NCBI GenBank assembly: GCA_963783865.1
Contig: CAWAPD010000002.1
Span: forward strand, 310,001-374,000
DNA from: CAWAPD01 sp963783865
GTDB taxonomy: Bacteria > Actinomycetota > Thermoleophilia > UBA2241
DNA length: 64,000 nucleotides
Direction: 5' to 3'
Shown: positions 40,223 through 50,088 of the stretch, piece after piece
How the letters are laid out: every line of letters begins with the position of its first letter
How positions within the stretch are numbered: position 1 is the stretch's first letter
Translations under genes and position numbers: made by a program
The notes under the pieces: generated by a model
Databases searched by the model: none
What the model saw: only the letters and a program-made list of their open reading frames with translations
Told to the model about the DNA's origin: nothing

Positions 40223-40963
40223 CTAGACCGTGGCAGCCGGCAGCGGGCCGTCGACGTCGGCGGCCAGATAGGGGTCGCCGCAGGTCATCTTGCCCTCCTG
40301 GCAGCTGCCGTAGAGGCACGCCGGCCCACTGCCCTGGAACAGGTGCGGCGAGATCTCCTTGACCATCTCGCGCATCTTCCAGGCGAGGGCGTTGATCTCC
40401 CACTGCGCGCGCCGGCAGCAGCGCACCCGGAAGAAATGGCGCAGCTCGCGCGCGTTCATGGTGACGACGATCTTGGTCTCGGCCGCGTTGGGCAGCACGA
40501 AGCGCGCGTCTTCCTGCACCGACTCCTTGCTTCGGCCCTCGGAGAGACCGAGCTCGACCAGACGGTCGTAGGCCGTGCGCGCGTCCCGCATCGCCCCGAG
40601 GAAGATCGCCTCGGCCTCGGCGTTGGCGGCGATCTTCGGCGGCACGACGAAGGAGTCGGCCGCCGAGAAGTTCACGTAGCGCTGGGACTGCTGGTTGTAC
40701 GACGCCAGCCGGTGGCGCACCAGCTGGTGCGTGCAGGCACGCGACACGCCGTCGACGGCGAACGAGAAGCCGGCGTGCTCGAGGGCCGAGTGGTGCCCCG
40801 ACCGCACCAGGATCCGCACCAGCTTGCCGACCTCGTCGTCGCTCATCTCGTGCTGCAGCTCGGCCGCCGAGACCGGCGCGTAGCAGAGCCGGCCGGCGAT
40901 GGCGACGGCGCGGTCGGGGTCGGGCGTGTGATGGAGCAGGGTGACCGAGAGACCGGCTGCCAT
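40223..40963 (-). CDS. thyX: Flavin-dependent thymidylate synthase
   Basis: This 246-residue enzyme makes dTMP from dUMP using FAD and methylene-tetrahydrofolate. The ThyX motif [14 protein letters not shown] (residues 83-96) is complete. The C-terminal [16 protein letters not shown] block also fits. ATG 40963 lies five bases after rpmE, so the two are coupled. Confidence 0.96.
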   Translation of the reverse strand: MAAGLSVTLLHHTPDPDRAVAIAGRLCYAPVSAAELQHEMSDDEVGKLVRILVRSGHHSALEHAGFSFAVDGVSRACTHQLVRHRLASYNQQSQRYVNFSAADSFVVPPKIAANAEAEAIFLGAMRDARTAYDRLVELGLSEGRSKESVQEDARFVLPNAAETKIVVTMNARELRHFFRVRCCRRAQWEINALAWKMREMVKEISPHLFQGSGPACLYGSCQEGKMTCGDPYLAADVDGPLPAATV

Positions 40964-40968
40964 GCGCG

Positions 40969-41184
40969 TCAGCTCGCGGCGGTGGTCTTCTTGCCGTACT
41001 TGCGCTGGAAGCGCTCGACGCGGCCGCCGGAGTCGACGAGCTTCTGCTTGCCCGTGTAGAACGGATGGCACTGCGAGCAGATCTCGACCTTGAGCTCGGG
41101 CTTGGTCGAGCGCGTCGTGAACGTGTTGCCGCACGAGCAGTGCACCGTGGCTTCGACGTACTGCGGATGGATGTCCTTTTTCAT
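40969..41184 (-). CDS. rpmE: 50S ribosomal protein L31 (zinc form)
   Basis: This 71-residue ribosomal protein has the zinc ligands Cys16, Cys18, Cys36 and Cys39 (HCSCGN and ICSQCHPF). ATG 41184 has AGAAGGA upstream. It is the zinc-containing C+ type, so it could be lost under zinc limitation. Confidence 0.97.
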   Translation of the reverse strand: MKKDIHPQYVEATVHCSCGNTFTTRSTKPELKVEICSQCHPFYTGKQKLVDSGGRVERFQRKYGKKTTAAS

Positions 41185-41220
41185 GACTGCGTCCTTCTCT
41201 TGTGTCGCGGGAGACACGGT

Positions 41221-41229
41221 ATGGTAGCA
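41221..41229 (-). promoter_or_regulatory. Extended -10 promoter of rpmE-thyX-DUF1385
   Basis: On the minus strand TGC precedes TACCAT (41221-41226). The predicted start is near 41213. The short leader contains a GTGTC/GACAC hairpin. Confidence 0.5.
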
Positions 41230-41306
41230 CGGCGCCCCGGCCGGGCGAACCCCGGCACGGCCACGCGGATCCCCTCTAGAAGGGTGTTCCCGCCGCCAAA
41301 CGCCGG

Positions 41307-42764
41307 CTACCTGGAGTTCTTCTGCAGCTGCTGCAGGAACTCGTCGTTGGACTTGGTCTCGCGCACCTTGTTGATCAGCAGCTCGATGGCCGCCGACGGC
41401 TCGAGCGAGTGCAGCACGTTGCGCAGCTTCCAGACCATGGCGGCCTCGGCGGCCTCCATGAGCAGCTCCTCCTTGCGGGTGCCGGTCAGCTCGATGTCGA
41501 TGGCCGGGAAGATGCGCTTGTCCGCCAGCTTGCGGTCGAGGCGGATCTCCCAGTTGCCGGTGCCCTTGAACTCCTCGAAGATGACCTCGTCCATGCGCGA
41601 GCCGGTGTCGACCAGCGCCGTGGCGAGGATCGTCAGCGAGCCGCCTTCTTCGATGTTGCGGGCGGCGCCGAAGAACTTCTTGGGCGGGTAGAGGGCGGTC
41701 GAGTCGACGCCGCCCGACAGGATACGGCCCGAGGCCGGCATGGCCAGGTTGAAGGCACGCGCCATGCGGGTGATCGAGTCGAGCAGCACGACCACGTCCT
41801 GGCCCATCTCGACCAGGCGCTTGACGCGGTCGAGCACGAGCTCGGTGACCTGCAGGTGGTTCTCGGTCGGCTGGTCGAACGTACTGGCGACGACCTCGCC
41901 GTCGACCGAGCGCTGCATATCGGTGACTTCCTCCGGGCGCTCGTCGACGAGCAGCACGACGAGGTGCACCTCGGGGTTGTTGGCGGCGATCGAGTTGGCC
42001 AGCTTCTTGAGGATCGTCGTCTTGCCGGCCTTCGGCGGGCTGACGATCAGCCCGCGCTGGCCCTTGCCGATGGGGCAGAGCAGATCCATGATGCGCGCCG
42101 CCGTGTCGTGCTCGGGCGTCTCGAGGCGCAACCGGTCCTCGGGGAAGAGCGGCGTGAGCTTCTCGAAGCTCGGGCGGCCCCGGGCGACCTCTGGGTCGAG
42201 CCCGTTGACCGTGTCGATCTTGAGCAGCGCGTTGTACTTCTCGCTGTCCTTGGGCTCGCGCACCTGGCCCTGGATCTCGTCGCCGCGGCGCAGGCCGAAG
42301 CGGCGGATCTGGCTGAGCGACACGTAGACGTCGTCGTCGCTCTGCACGTAGCCCTGCGTGCGCAGGAACCCGAAGCCGTCGGGCAGCACGTCGAGCACGC
42401 CCGTCTTGGTGATCGGAGGACCCTGTTCGCGGCGCGGCTGCTCGCGCTGCTCCTGGTCTCCGCCGCCACCACCACCGCCGCCACCGCGGCGGCCGCGGTC
42501 ACGGCGGCCGCGATCGCGGCCCTGGCGCGGCTGCTGTGGCTGGCGCTGGGCGGGAGCGGGCTGCTCGCGTACCTCGGCCGGGGGATCGGCGGCGAGGGTC
42601 GCGGCCGCCTCGTCGCCGCCGCCGTTGCCGGAGCCTTCGCTCGCGGCCGGGGCCGCGTCGGCCGGCGGCGCCTCGGCGGCGATCGCGCCGGCTTCGCCGG
42701 CGACCGCCGCCGTGTCTTCGATCTGTTCGCTCACGCCTTCACTTCCTGTCTTGTCGATGTCCAT
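41307..42764 (-). CDS. rho: Transcription termination factor Rho with RG-rich insert
   Basis: This 485-residue hexameric RNA helicase ends untranslated transcripts. The N-terminus is Ala/Glu-rich, then Arg/Gly-rich (about residues 75-115, including [13 protein letters not shown] and a run of nine glycines), as in other high-GC actinobacterial Rho proteins. The cold-shock RNA-binding domain ([14 protein letters not shown]) and ATPase domain (SPPKAGKTT Walker [14 protein letters not shown]) follow. It starts three bases after glpX. It may explain how U-less hairpins suffice at gene ends here. Confidence 0.96.
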   Translation of the reverse strand: MDIDKTGSEGVSEQIEDTAAVAGEAGAIAAEAPPADAAPAASEGSGNGGGDEAAATLAADPPAEVREQPAPAQRQPQQPRQGRDRGRRDRGRRGGGGGGGGGDQEQREQPRREQGPPITKTGVLDVLPDGFGFLRTQGYVQSDDDVYVSLSQIRRFGLRRGDEIQGQVREPKDSEKYNALLKIDTVNGLDPEVARGRPSFEKLTPLFPEDRLRLETPEHDTAARIMDLLCPIGKGQRGLIVSPPKAGKTTILKKLANSIAANNPEVHLVVLLVDERPEEVTDMQRSVDGEVVASTFDQPTENHLQVTELVLDRVKRLVEMGQDVVVLLDSITRMARAFNLAMPASGRILSGGVDSTALYPPKKFFGAARNIEEGGSLTILATALVDTGSRMDEVIFEEFKGTGNWEIRLDRKLADKRIFPAIDIELTGTRKEELLMEAAEAAMVWKLRNVLHSLEPSAAIELLINKVRETKSNDEFLQQLQKNSR

Positions 42765-42767
42765 GCT

Positions 42768-43802
42768 CTACAGCCGGATCTCTTTGTGGATGTCCTTGGA
42801 GAAGAGGTGGATCGTGTCGACGAACCGCACCACGTTGCAGCGCGTGCACATGATCACGGCGTTGGTGCGGGCGCCCTGGTGGAAGTAGGTGACGCCCTTC
42901 AGCAGGCTGCCGCTGGTGACGCCGGCGGCCGCGAAGATCACGTTGCCCTGCACGAGGTCGTCGGTGGCGAGCTTGCGGCTCAAGTCGGTGATACCCCGTT
43001 CGCGGCACATGTCCACCTGTTTCTGGCTGGTGGGCCACATCTTGGCCTGGATCTCGCCGCCCAGCGCCTTCATGGCGGCGGCGGCGATGACGCCTTCGGT
43101 CGCGCCGCCCTTGCCGATGGTCACGTGGTCGCCGGTGCCGGCGACTCCGGCCGCGATGGCCGAGGTGATGTCGCCGTCGGGGATCAGCTTGATGCGCGCC
43201 CCCGCCTTGCGGATGTCCTTGATCAGCTCCTTGTGGCGGTCGCGCTCGAGGACCGTGACCGTGACCTCGCCGACCGTGATGTCGTTCGCCTTCGCGATGG
43301 CCTTCAGGTTGTCCTTGATGGACGCCTCGATGTCGATGTGCCCGGCGGCCACGGCGCCTACCGACAGCTTGTCCATGTAGATGTCGGGCGCGGGGAACAG
43401 GCCGCCGGGGCTGGCTACCGCGAGCACCGAGATGGCACCCGGCAGGCCCTTGGAGGTCAGGTTCGTGCCCTCGAGCGGGTCGACGGCGATGTGCACCTCG
43501 CGGCCGCCGGTGCCCAGCTCCTCGCCCACGTACAGCTCGGGCGCCTCGTCCTTCTGGCCCTCGCCGATCACGACCGTGCCGTGGATCGGCAGCTCGTTCA
43601 GGGCGGAGCGCAGGGCGTCGACGGCGGCCTGGTCGGCGGCGTTGTTGTCGCCGCGGCCCAGCCAGCGAGCGCTGGCGATGGCCGAGCGCTCGACGACGTC
43701 GATCAGGTCGTTGCACATGCAGGAGCCTTCGAGGATCGTGTCGCACGTCATCGAGGTGAGCCTGGCGGCAGCCGGCGCCGCGTTCTTTTCTGTCGTTGCC
43801 AT
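42768..43802 (-). CDS. glpX: Class II fructose-1,6-bisphosphatase
   Basis: This 344-residue phosphatase dephosphorylates fructose-1,6-bisphosphate in gluconeogenesis. It shows the GlpX features GRGDNNAADQAAVDALR, VVIGEGQKDEAP and VDPLEGTNLT (metal-binding). It starts six bases after transaldolase and is followed by rho. GlpX is the usual FBPase in actinobacteria. Confidence 0.95.
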   Translation of the reverse strand: MATTEKNAAPAAARLTSMTCDTILEGSCMCNDLIDVVERSAIASARWLGRGDNNAADQAAVDALRSALNELPIHGTVVIGEGQKDEAPELYVGEELGTGGREVHIAVDPLEGTNLTSKGLPGAISVLAVASPGGLFPAPDIYMDKLSVGAVAAGHIDIEASIKDNLKAIAKANDITVGEVTVTVLERDRHKELIKDIRKAGARIKLIPDGDITSAIAAGVAGTGDHVTIGKGGATEGVIAAAAMKALGGEIQAKMWPTSQKQVDMCRERGITDLSRKLATDDLVQGNVIFAAAGVTSGSLLKGVTYFHQGARTNAVIMCTRCNVVRFVDTIHLFSKDIHKEIRL

Positions 43803-43807
43803 GAGGT

Positions 43808-44467
43808 TCACCCGACCCTTCCGGCGGCCTGAACGGCCGCCCAGTCGTCGTTGAAGGCCTCGATCCCGGCGTCGGTCAGCGGATGCCTGACCATCTGGCG
43901 CAGGACCTTGGGTGGGATGGTGGCGATATCGGCACCAGCCAGCGCAGCTTGAGTGACGTGCACGGGGTGCCGGATGCTGGCAGCGATGACCTTGCTCGTG
44001 ATCTCGTAGTTCCCGTAGGCGTCCATGACCTCGCGAAGGATCGCCATCGAGTCGTGGCCGATGTCGTCGAGGCGACCCATGAAGACACTCACGAACGAGG
44101 CGCCGGCGCGGGCCGCCAGCAGCGCCTGGTTGGCGCTGAAGACCAGGGTCACGTTGGTGCGGATGCCCTCGTCGGCCAGGCGGCGCGCGGCGGCCAGGCC
44201 CTCGGCGCACATCGGCACCTTGATGATGATGTTCGGGTGCAGGGCCGCCAGCTCCCGCGCCTCGGGCACCATCTCGTCGGCCGTCGCCGAGACGACCTCG
44301 GCGCTGATCGGGCCGTCGACCAGCCGGGTGATCTCCTCCAGGATGGCGGTGAAGCCGCCCTCTTCCTTGGCGATCAGCGACGGGTTGGTCGTGACCCCCG
44401 ACAGGCAGCCCCAGCGGGCGATCTCGCGGATGTCGTCGATGCTGGCGGTGTCGATGAAGAGCTCCAT
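43808..44467 (-). CDS. Small transaldolase (TalC/fructose-6-phosphate aldolase type)
   Basis: This 219-residue enzyme has the small transaldolase fold: [16 protein letters not shown] start, [12 protein letters not shown], the Schiff-base lysine in NIIIKVPMC and [10 protein letters not shown]. It transfers dihydroxyacetone units in the pentose phosphate pathway or cleaves fructose-6-phosphate. Two ATG codons in a row (44470 and 44467) overlap the kinase stop; the second is better spaced from AGGAGG. Confidence 0.93.
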   Translation of the reverse strand: MELFIDTASIDDIREIARWGCLSGVTTNPSLIAKEEGGFTAILEEITRLVDGPISAEVVSATADEMVPEARELAALHPNIIIKVPMCAEGLAAARRLADEGIRTNVTLVFSANQALLAARAGASFVSVFMGRLDDIGHDSMAILREVMDAYGNYEITSKVIAASIRHPVHVTQAALAGADIATIPPKVLRQMVRHPLTDAGIEAFNDDWAAVQAAGRVG

Positions 44468-45396
44468 CATCCTCCTACGCGTACGGCGCTCGGACCCCGG
44501 TACTCGCTGACGGCGTCGAGCACCTCGGCCATGACGGCCTTCACGGTCAGGTCGATGCTCGCGTTGTCGAGCACCGTCACGCCCTGCCTGGCGGCCTGGG
44601 TCAGGATGTACTTCTGGATCTTGCGGATGCGCTGGAAGTTCTGCACGTAGCGGCGCAGCGGCCGCGTCACCCCGGTCTGCCACTCGCGCACGGTGAAGTG
44701 GCCGCGGTGGGCGGCCGCGTCGTCGACCTTGAGCACGAGCTCCAGGACCACTGCCTGGTCCCAATCGGTGCGGTCGAGGAAGCCGGGCACCACGTGCACG
44801 CCCTCGACGATCGTGTGCTGGTTCTCGTTGATGGCGCGGGCGATGATCGCGTTGATCCCCACCGCCACGCTCTTGGTCTGCTCGATGAACCCGGCGCGGT
44901 CGAGGTCGGCGGTGGGCGGCATGGGGATGCGCACCGCCTGCGCGGCGGCGAACGAGGAGCAGTGGATCTCGGGCATCAGGTCGTCGGCGAAGAAGGCGCG
45001 CATGACCTGCCGGACCATGTCGGTCGAGGCCACCCGGGTGATGCCGAGGCGGTTTGCGACCTGGGTGGCCAGCGTGCTCTTGCCCACGCCGGTGGTGCCC
45101 CCGATCAGCACGATCAGGGGCCGCTCGAGCCGGGTGAACTGCTGCCACTGGCGCACGCGGGCGAGGAGGGCGCGACCCTCGGCGTCGCCGAGGGTCGCGC
45201 CGGCGACGCGTTCGAGCGACGCCAGCGTGACGGTCTCGCCGCCCCGGTCCCGCAGGTCGGCCTCGACGGCCGCCGCCACGCGGTACGCGTGCTCGGGCGA
45301 CAGGCCGGTGGCCATCAGCGCCTGCGCCATCAGGCCCTTCGAGAAGGGCAGGCCCGCGTCCTGGGCGACGACCAGCAGGTTGTCGTCGTCGCTCAC
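44467..45396 (-). CDS. 2-phosphoglycerate kinase
   Basis: This 309-residue kinase should phosphorylate 2-phosphoglycerate to 2,3-diphosphoglycerate. It has an N-terminal ATP-cone-like domain (about 4-85: [19 protein letters not shown]), then a P-loop kinase domain with [10 protein letters not shown] (99-108), [12 protein letters not shown] and [14 protein letters not shown]. This layout matches the archaeal 2-phosphoglycerate kinase (about 304 residues in Methanothermus). GTG 45396 overlaps the cpgS stop (GTGA), so the two steps are cotranslated. Confidence 0.87.
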   Translation of the reverse strand: MSDDDNLLVVAQDAGLPFSKGLMAQALMATGLSPEHAYRVAAAVEADLRDRGGETVTLASLERVAGATLGDAEGRALLARVRQWQQFTRLERPLIVLIGGTTGVGKSTLATQVANRLGITRVASTDMVRQVMRAFFADDLMPEIHCSSFAAAQAVRIPMPPTADLDRAGFIEQTKSVAVGINAIIARAINENQHTIVEGVHVVPGFLDRTDWDQAVVLELVLKVDDAAAHRGHFTVREWQTGVTRPLRRYVQNFQRIRKIQKYILTQAARQGVTVLDNASIDLTVKAVMAEVLDAVSEYRGPSAVRVGG

Positions 45397-46874
45397 GTCG
45401 TCCCCCCGGCCGCGGACCGGCCCACAGCCGTGTCGATCAGCCGCTCGACGGCGGCGGCGAGGTCGTCGTCGCCGACCGGGACCGGCTCGTTGTCGCAGAA
45501 CTGCAGCTCGATGCCGGCGGCGGCGGCGCCCTCGGCGACGACGTCGATCGCCGCCGCCTTGATCTCGGTCAGGAACAGGTCGGCCTCGCTGCGCGCGCGC
45601 CGCACGGCGGCGGCCAGCGCGACGCGGTCGCCGAGCTCGGGCGAAGCCACCACGACGTCGGCGCCGTACCGGCGCTCGAGCCAGCCGACCAGGCCGGGCA
45701 TCGCGTCGGCTCCGGCCGTCGAGAAGAACGCGACCCTGCGCCCGGCCAGCTCGCCCTGGGGGCGCGGCCGGAACACGGTCGCCACCACCGGCGTCGACGG
45801 CGCCACCTCGGCGATGCCGGCGCGCAGCGCCCGCACGTCGTCGGGCCCGGCATACGGCGGCTCGCACATCGTGAGGACGATCAGATCGGAGATGAGCATG
45901 CGATAGGTTCCCAAATACCCCGTCGTTGTCTCGTGCGGCTGTGCCGCGCTCGCCACGCAGGCCGTCGCCTGCACGGCGACCGGCGGAATCACCGCGCCGC
46001 TCCCCTCCCAGACGACAACGTCGACCGGGAGGTCGGCGACCAGTCCCAGCGCCCGGCTCACGTTCTCGTCGAACGAGGCGCCGGCCATGCCCCCGCCGCA
46101 GCGGCGGCAGCCCACCGTCGTGACGCCCGCCAGCACCGCGTCCTCGAAGTAGTCCGAGGCCGCGTGCAGCCCGCTGCGGGAGGCGCCGAGGAGCTCGGCC
46201 ACGCCGAGCCTCTCGGCGCCCCTCACCACCTGCGGGTCGGGCGGACCCCCACGTCCCATCGCCACCACGGCCACACGCGAGGGATCGCCGAACCGGAGGG
46301 CGAGGCGCCGGGCCAGATAGCCGCTGATCGCGGTCTTGCCGACCCGTTTCCCTGTACCTATGACCGCAAGCGACGGCTTGCCGGGAAGTGGCTCAGAAGG
46401 TGGGGGCGAGAACTCGAAATCGGCTCCGACGTAGCGTGCGCCCCTGGTCAACGCCACGCTGATCAGGTGGAACCGGTCGGCGTAGGTTAGCACCGGCTCG
46501 TCGGACAAGTCAACGACGACGGCGGCGGCCGTCTCGGCCAGCAGCCGGTCGAGCCCGGCGCGCAGGGCGGCGCGACGCGCGGCCACGCCGTCGTCACGCG
46601 GAGCGGGAGGCAGCGAGAGCGGCACGGGATAGGCGGCGGCGAGGGTCGCACCGGCGTCCGCCACGGCGGACGCCGGCAGCTTCTCGGCGCCGCCCAGGAA
46701 CAGCGCCGCGACCACCTCGAACCGTCCCGACAGGCTGTCGAGCGCCGCGGCCACCACCGGCGGATAGTGCTCACCGTCGATCAGGGCCACGGCCCGCGGC
46801 GGCGCGGCGGCCGTGCGGCGGCCGCCGCGCCGCCCCCTCCCGGCCTCGGCTCCCGGCTGCGCTCCCCCCGCCAC
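45393..46874 (-). CDS. cpgS: Cyclic 2,3-diphosphoglycerate synthetase
   Basis: This 493-residue enzyme should use ATP to close 2,3-diphosphoglycerate into its cyclic diphosphate. It has an N-terminal Ala/Gly/Arg-rich stretch, then [13 protein letters not shown] (about 28-41), which I recognise from archaeal CpgS, and a P-loop-like [10 protein letters not shown] (173-182) before ISGYLARRL, with a later MCEPPYAGP block. Archaeal CpgS is about 460 residues. GTG 46874 has AGGAG six bases upstream, supporting this start. It lies between the kinase and a metallophosphoesterase on one operon. The classic role is as a thermal and osmotic protectant in methanogens; the role here is unknown. Confidence 0.85.
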   Translation of the reverse strand: MAGGAQPGAEAGRGRRGGRRTAAAPPRAVALIDGEHYPPVVAAALDSLSGRFEVVAALFLGGAEKLPASAVADAGATLAAAYPVPLSLPPAPRDDGVAARRAALRAGLDRLLAETAAAVVVDLSDEPVLTYADRFHLISVALTRGARYVGADFEFSPPPSEPLPGKPSLAVIGTGKRVGKTAISGYLARRLALRFGDPSRVAVVAMGRGGPPDPQVVRGAERLGVAELLGASRSGLHAASDYFEDAVLAGVTTVGCRRCGGGMAGASFDENVSRALGLVADLPVDVVVWEGSGAVIPPVAVQATACVASAAQPHETTTGYLGTYRMLISDLIVLTMCEPPYAGPDDVRALRAGIAEVAPSTPVVATVFRPRPQGELAGRRVAFFSTAGADAMPGLVGWLERRYGADVVVASPELGDRVALAAAVRRARSEADLFLTEIKAAAIDVVAEGAAAAGIELQFCDNEPVPVGDDDLAAAVERLIDTAVGRSAAGGTT

Positions 46875-46882
46875 GGCCGCTC

Positions 46883-47716
46883 CTAGACCCCGACGTCGCG
46901 CCCGGCGCCCGGCGCGTGCCGCGTGTACTCGAGCGTGGCAGGAGCGAACTCGATGATCGGCTCGCTCCCGTGGAACGGGTACTTGCGCACGATCCGCACC
47001 TCGTCGCCGATCGTGATGATGTTGTAGCAGGGGCGGGTCTCACCGCGCAGGCGCAGCGAGGACACCGTGCCGGCGTTCACCACGAACAGGCTCTCGAAGT
47101 GCCAGGCGTGCGGCACGTGCTTGTGGCCCGACAACACCAGGTCGACCCTGGCGCGCAGGAGCACCTCGAGCACGTCGCCGGCGTCGTTCACCATGTTGCG
47201 CTCGCGACCGGTGCCGGGGATCGGCAGCAGGTGGTGGTGCAGCATGAACACACGGAACCGCGCCGGCGGCGCGAACTGCTCCTCGATCCAGTCGTAGCGG
47301 CCCCTGCCGATCGTGCCGTAGTCCAGGTCGGGCTCGCTGGAGTCGACCCCGACGATCGACACGCCGCGCTCGTGGAGCACCAGGCCGCGGCGCCCGAAGA
47401 GCTTCTCGAAGTGGACGTAGCCGACGTTGCGCGCGTCGTGGTTGCCGGGCACGACGAGCAGGTGCTCGCAGTCGAGGCGGTCGAGGTACTCGCGGGCGGC
47501 CTCGTATTCCTGGCGGAAGCCCTCGTTGGTCAGATCTCCGGTCACGACCACGGCGTCGGGGCGCAACTCGTTGACCTCGACCACGGCACGCTCTATCAGG
47601 TTCTCGACGAAGTAGGGCGAGCCCGCGTGCAGGTCGGAGAGGTGGGCGATGACGTAGGGGCGCCGGTCGGCGGTGGGGGGCGCCGGGCTGGGCTCGGGTG
47701 TCGGAGGCTCGGTCAT
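46883..47716 (-). CDS. Calcineurin-like metallophosphoesterase
   Basis: This 277-residue enzyme has the full two-metal site: SDLHAG (DxH), VVTGDLTNEG, VPGNHDARN, MLHHHLLP and LSGHKHVPH. It resembles Icc/cAMP phosphodiesterase-type proteins. A disordered Pro-rich start of about 18 residues precedes the domain. It is the first gene of the cDPG operon, separated from cpgS by eight bases, so a role in opening the cyclic phosphate is conceivable but unproven. ATG 47716. Confidence 0.9.
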   Translation of the reverse strand: MTEPPTPEPSPAPPTADRRPYVIAHLSDLHAGSPYFVENLIERAVVEVNELRPDAVVVTGDLTNEGFRQEYEAAREYLDRLDCEHLLVVPGNHDARNVGYVHFEKLFGRRGLVLHERGVSIVGVDSSEPDLDYGTIGRGRYDWIEEQFAPPARFRVFMLHHHLLPIPGTGRERNMVNDAGDVLEVLLRARVDLVLSGHKHVPHAWHFESLFVVNAGTVSSLRLRGETRPCYNIITIGDEVRIVRKYPFHGSEPIIEFAPATLEYTRHAPGAGRDVGV

Positions 47717-47763
47717 CGGCTCGGGCGGTCGGGATGACGCGGGGGGGGCCGGGTGGTGTGCCT

Positions 47764-47791
47764 ATGCTACCCCGATAGGGGACAGGCGCAA
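47764..47791 (-). promoter_or_regulatory. Promoter of the cDPG operon
   Basis: On the minus strand TTGCGC (47786-47791) is followed after 16 bases by TAGCAT (47764-47769). A start near 47757 gives a leader of about 40 bases to the metallophosphoesterase ATG. A CCCC(GATA)GGGG hairpin-like repeat (47770-47781) lies in the spacer. Confidence 0.45.
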
Positions 47792-47825
47792 CGTGTTCGG
47801 GCGGCGTGCGGGTGGTCGCCGCCGG

Positions 47826-47848
47826 GCGCGCCGCCGGCGGCGGCGCGC
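47826..47848 (-). terminator. 10-bp hairpin at the end of the debranching-enzyme gene
   Basis: Bases 47826-47835 pair with 47839-47848 around a three-base loop. The stem touches the stop codon of the debranching gene. Confidence 0.5.
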
Positions 47849-50088
47849 TACTCGACGACGACCACCCGCACGCCGCCCTGCTTGTCGCGCACCGAGAAGG
47901 TGGTGCGCGTGCCCTGGCGGCGGAACCGCAGGCTCAGCCGCGAACGGCCGACCGCCAGGTTGGCGATGTCGACCTCGGCCAGCCAGCGCGGCAGCAGGGG
48001 GTTGTGCACGTAGAGCACGTTCTCCTCGGCGTTCGGGTACAGCCCGAGGATCGCCTGCAGCATCATGAACACCGCTCCGGCGGCGCCGATGTCGGGGCTG
48101 CAGGCCATCGGGAACAGCACCGGCTTGTTGATCGCCTGACGGGTGAACCCGCAGAAGAACTCGGGCAGCCGCGAGTACTCGTGCTCGAGAGCGGCGTCGA
48201 ACATCGACCCGGCGAGCCGGTTGGCCTCGGCCGAGAAGCCGTGCTTCTTCAGGGCCCTCACCAGGATGGCGTTGTCGAACGGCCACACGCTGCCGTTGTA
48301 GTAGCTCATCGGGTTGTACGCCGCCGACGACTTACCCAGCGTGCGCACGCCCCAGCCGGAGTACATGTCGGGCGAGAGCAGGCGCTTGACCACGGCCGGC
48401 ACGCGCTCCTCGGCGATGATCCGCGCCCACAGGCAGTGGCCGGCCACCGAGGCGACCGTCTGGACCTGGCGCTTCTCGCCGTCCAGGGCGAGCGCCGGGA
48501 ACTGCTCGTCCTCCATCCAGAAGCGCTCGTTGAAGCGCGTCTTCAGGGCCTGCGCCTCGGCCTGCAGCCGCTCCGAGAGCTCGACGTCGCCGAGCTCCCC
48601 GAACAGCGCCGCCAGGCGCCGCTTGGCGTAGTAGACGTAGGCCTGGACCTCGGCCGCCGCGATCGGCCCCTCGGCGACCGTGCCGTCACGGTGGACGATC
48701 GCGTTGTGGGCGTCGCGCCACCCCTGGTTCTCGAGGCCCGAGCGGGACCGCCGCCGGAACTCGACGAAGCCGTCGCCGTCGAGGTCGCCGTGGGTGTCGA
48801 TCCACCCCAGGGCGGCCGCGACCGGATCGCGGAGCTGGTCGAAGAACTCCAGGTCGCCGGTCCACATGACGGTCTCGCAGATGACGAGCAGGTAGAGGGC
48901 CGTGGTGTCGGCGGCGCCGTAGTAAGGGGTGTGCGGGATCGACTTGATCGCCGCCAGCTCGCCCTGGCGCAGCTCGTGCATGATCTTGCCCGGCTCTTCG
49001 TCGCGGAAGGCGCTGTCGGTGCGGCCCTGCAGCCGTGTGAGGAAGCGGATGGCGTCGACGGCGATGCGCGGGTCGAGCATCAGCGTCTCCAGCCCCGCGA
49101 GCAGCAGATCGCGCCCGAACGGCGCCACGAACCACGGCACCGCGGCGGCCAGCACCGGGCCGTACGGGGTGCTCGTGCGCATCATGCGCAGGTCGGTCTG
49201 GGCCCGCCGCAAGATGGCCGTGACCTGCTCGTTGTCGGTGACCACGTCGGTCGTCTCGGCCGTCCACTGCTCGTAGTCACGGCGCAGGTCGGCCAGCTTG
49301 CCGGCGAAGTCGCCCTCGCGCAACGGGGGGGCGTCGGGCAGCGACACCTCGATCGAGTAGCGCAGCAGCTTGCGCTCGCGGGGCTCGAGGCTGACCTGGA
49401 AGACGGCGACCGTGTCCTCGATGCGCGCCGGGGGCTGCTCGAAGCGCACGACCGTCTTGCGCAGCGCCTCGTCGAGGCCGTAGTACGCCAGGGTGAGCGT
49501 GTCCTCGGTCGCCTTGGGCGCGAGGCGCGTGCCGCGCCGGCGGCGGCGCGCGCCGCGCACCTCGAACATGTCGGCGAAGTCGGCGTCGAAGGTCAGGCGC
49601 AGCTCCACGACGACGCGCCGGTCGTGGTAGTTGAACAGCCGCACCAGCTCGTAGACCCGGTCCGACACGAGCCGCGTGCGGCGGATGTGGACCATCGCCT
49701 GGGGGATGCGCTCGCCGTCGACGCCCCGCGTCTCGAGGTTGGTGGACTCGGTGGCGGCGGCATAGTCGCGGTCCGCGGTCCACGACAGGAGGATCGGCGG
49801 ACGGCGGCCGACCTCCATCTCCCAGCGACTGAGGAAGCGCGTGTCCCGGCAGTAGAGGCCGAGCGGCGAGTTGTCCTCGTCGGGGATGGCGCCGTCGGCG
49901 TCGGTGTAGAGGAAGAGCTCGTCCTCCTTGATGACGAGGCGGCGGCGCCGGGGGCGGCTCATGATGAAGCGCTCGGCCGCCGCCGGCGGCCGCGTCTCGC
50001 CGCCGAGCGGCTCGAACCGCTCGTCGCCGATGACGATCTCGTCCCTGCCCCGCCCCTGCGCGCCGGGGTCTTCGCCGCGCTGCTTCAC
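47848..50088 (-). CDS. Glycogen-debranching-type enzyme (amylo-alpha-1,6-glucosidase family)
   Basis: This 746-residue protein has an N-terminal glycogen-debranching N domain (about 45-260: DGAIPDEDNSPLGLYCRDTRFL) and a C-terminal (alpha/alpha)6-barrel of the GH15/GH63-like type (TPYGPVLAAAVPWFVAPFGRD; WIDTHGDLDGDGF; the SYYNGSVWPFDNAI block). The catalytic acids likely lie in these helices. It should hydrolyse alpha-glucan branch points or a related sugar. GTG 50088 overlaps the stop of the phosphoglycerate-mutase-like gene (GTGA). A DEDNSP motif is typical of the trehalose/alpha-glucan group. Confidence 0.9.
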   Translation of the reverse strand: MKQRGEDPGAQGRGRDEIVIGDERFEPLGGETRPPAAAERFIMSRPRRRRLVIKEDELFLYTDADGAIPDEDNSPLGLYCRDTRFLSRWEMEVGRRPPILLSWTADRDYAAATESTNLETRGVDGERIPQAMVHIRRTRLVSDRVYELVRLFNYHDRRVVVELRLTFDADFADMFEVRGARRRRRGTRLAPKATEDTLTLAYYGLDEALRKTVVRFEQPPARIEDTVAVFQVSLEPRERKLLRYSIEVSLPDAPPLREGDFAGKLADLRRDYEQWTAETTDVVTDNEQVTAILRRAQTDLRMMRTSTPYGPVLAAAVPWFVAPFGRDLLLAGLETLMLDPRIAVDAIRFLTRLQGRTDSAFRDEEPGKIMHELRQGELAAIKSIPHTPYYGAADTTALYLLVICETVMWTGDLEFFDQLRDPVAAALGWIDTHGDLDGDGFVEFRRRSRSGLENQGWRDAHNAIVHRDGTVAEGPIAAAEVQAYVYYAKRRLAALFGELGDVELSERLQAEAQALKTRFNERFWMEDEQFPALALDGEKRQVQTVASVAGHCLWARIIAEERVPAVVKRLLSPDMYSGWGVRTLGKSSAAYNPMSYYNGSVWPFDNAILVRALKKHGFSAEANRLAGSMFDAALEHEYSRLPEFFCGFTRQAINKPVLFPMACSPDIGAAGAVFMMLQAILGLYPNAEENVLYVHNPLLPRWLAEVDIANLAVGRSRLSLRFRRQGTRTTFSVRDKQGGVRVVVVE

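Noticed and set aside
46798..46834. 15-bp hairpin near the cpgS start, considered as an attenuator
   Set aside because: It lies inside the coding sequence in an Ala/Gly/Arg-rich stretch and is likely a by-product of codon bias.
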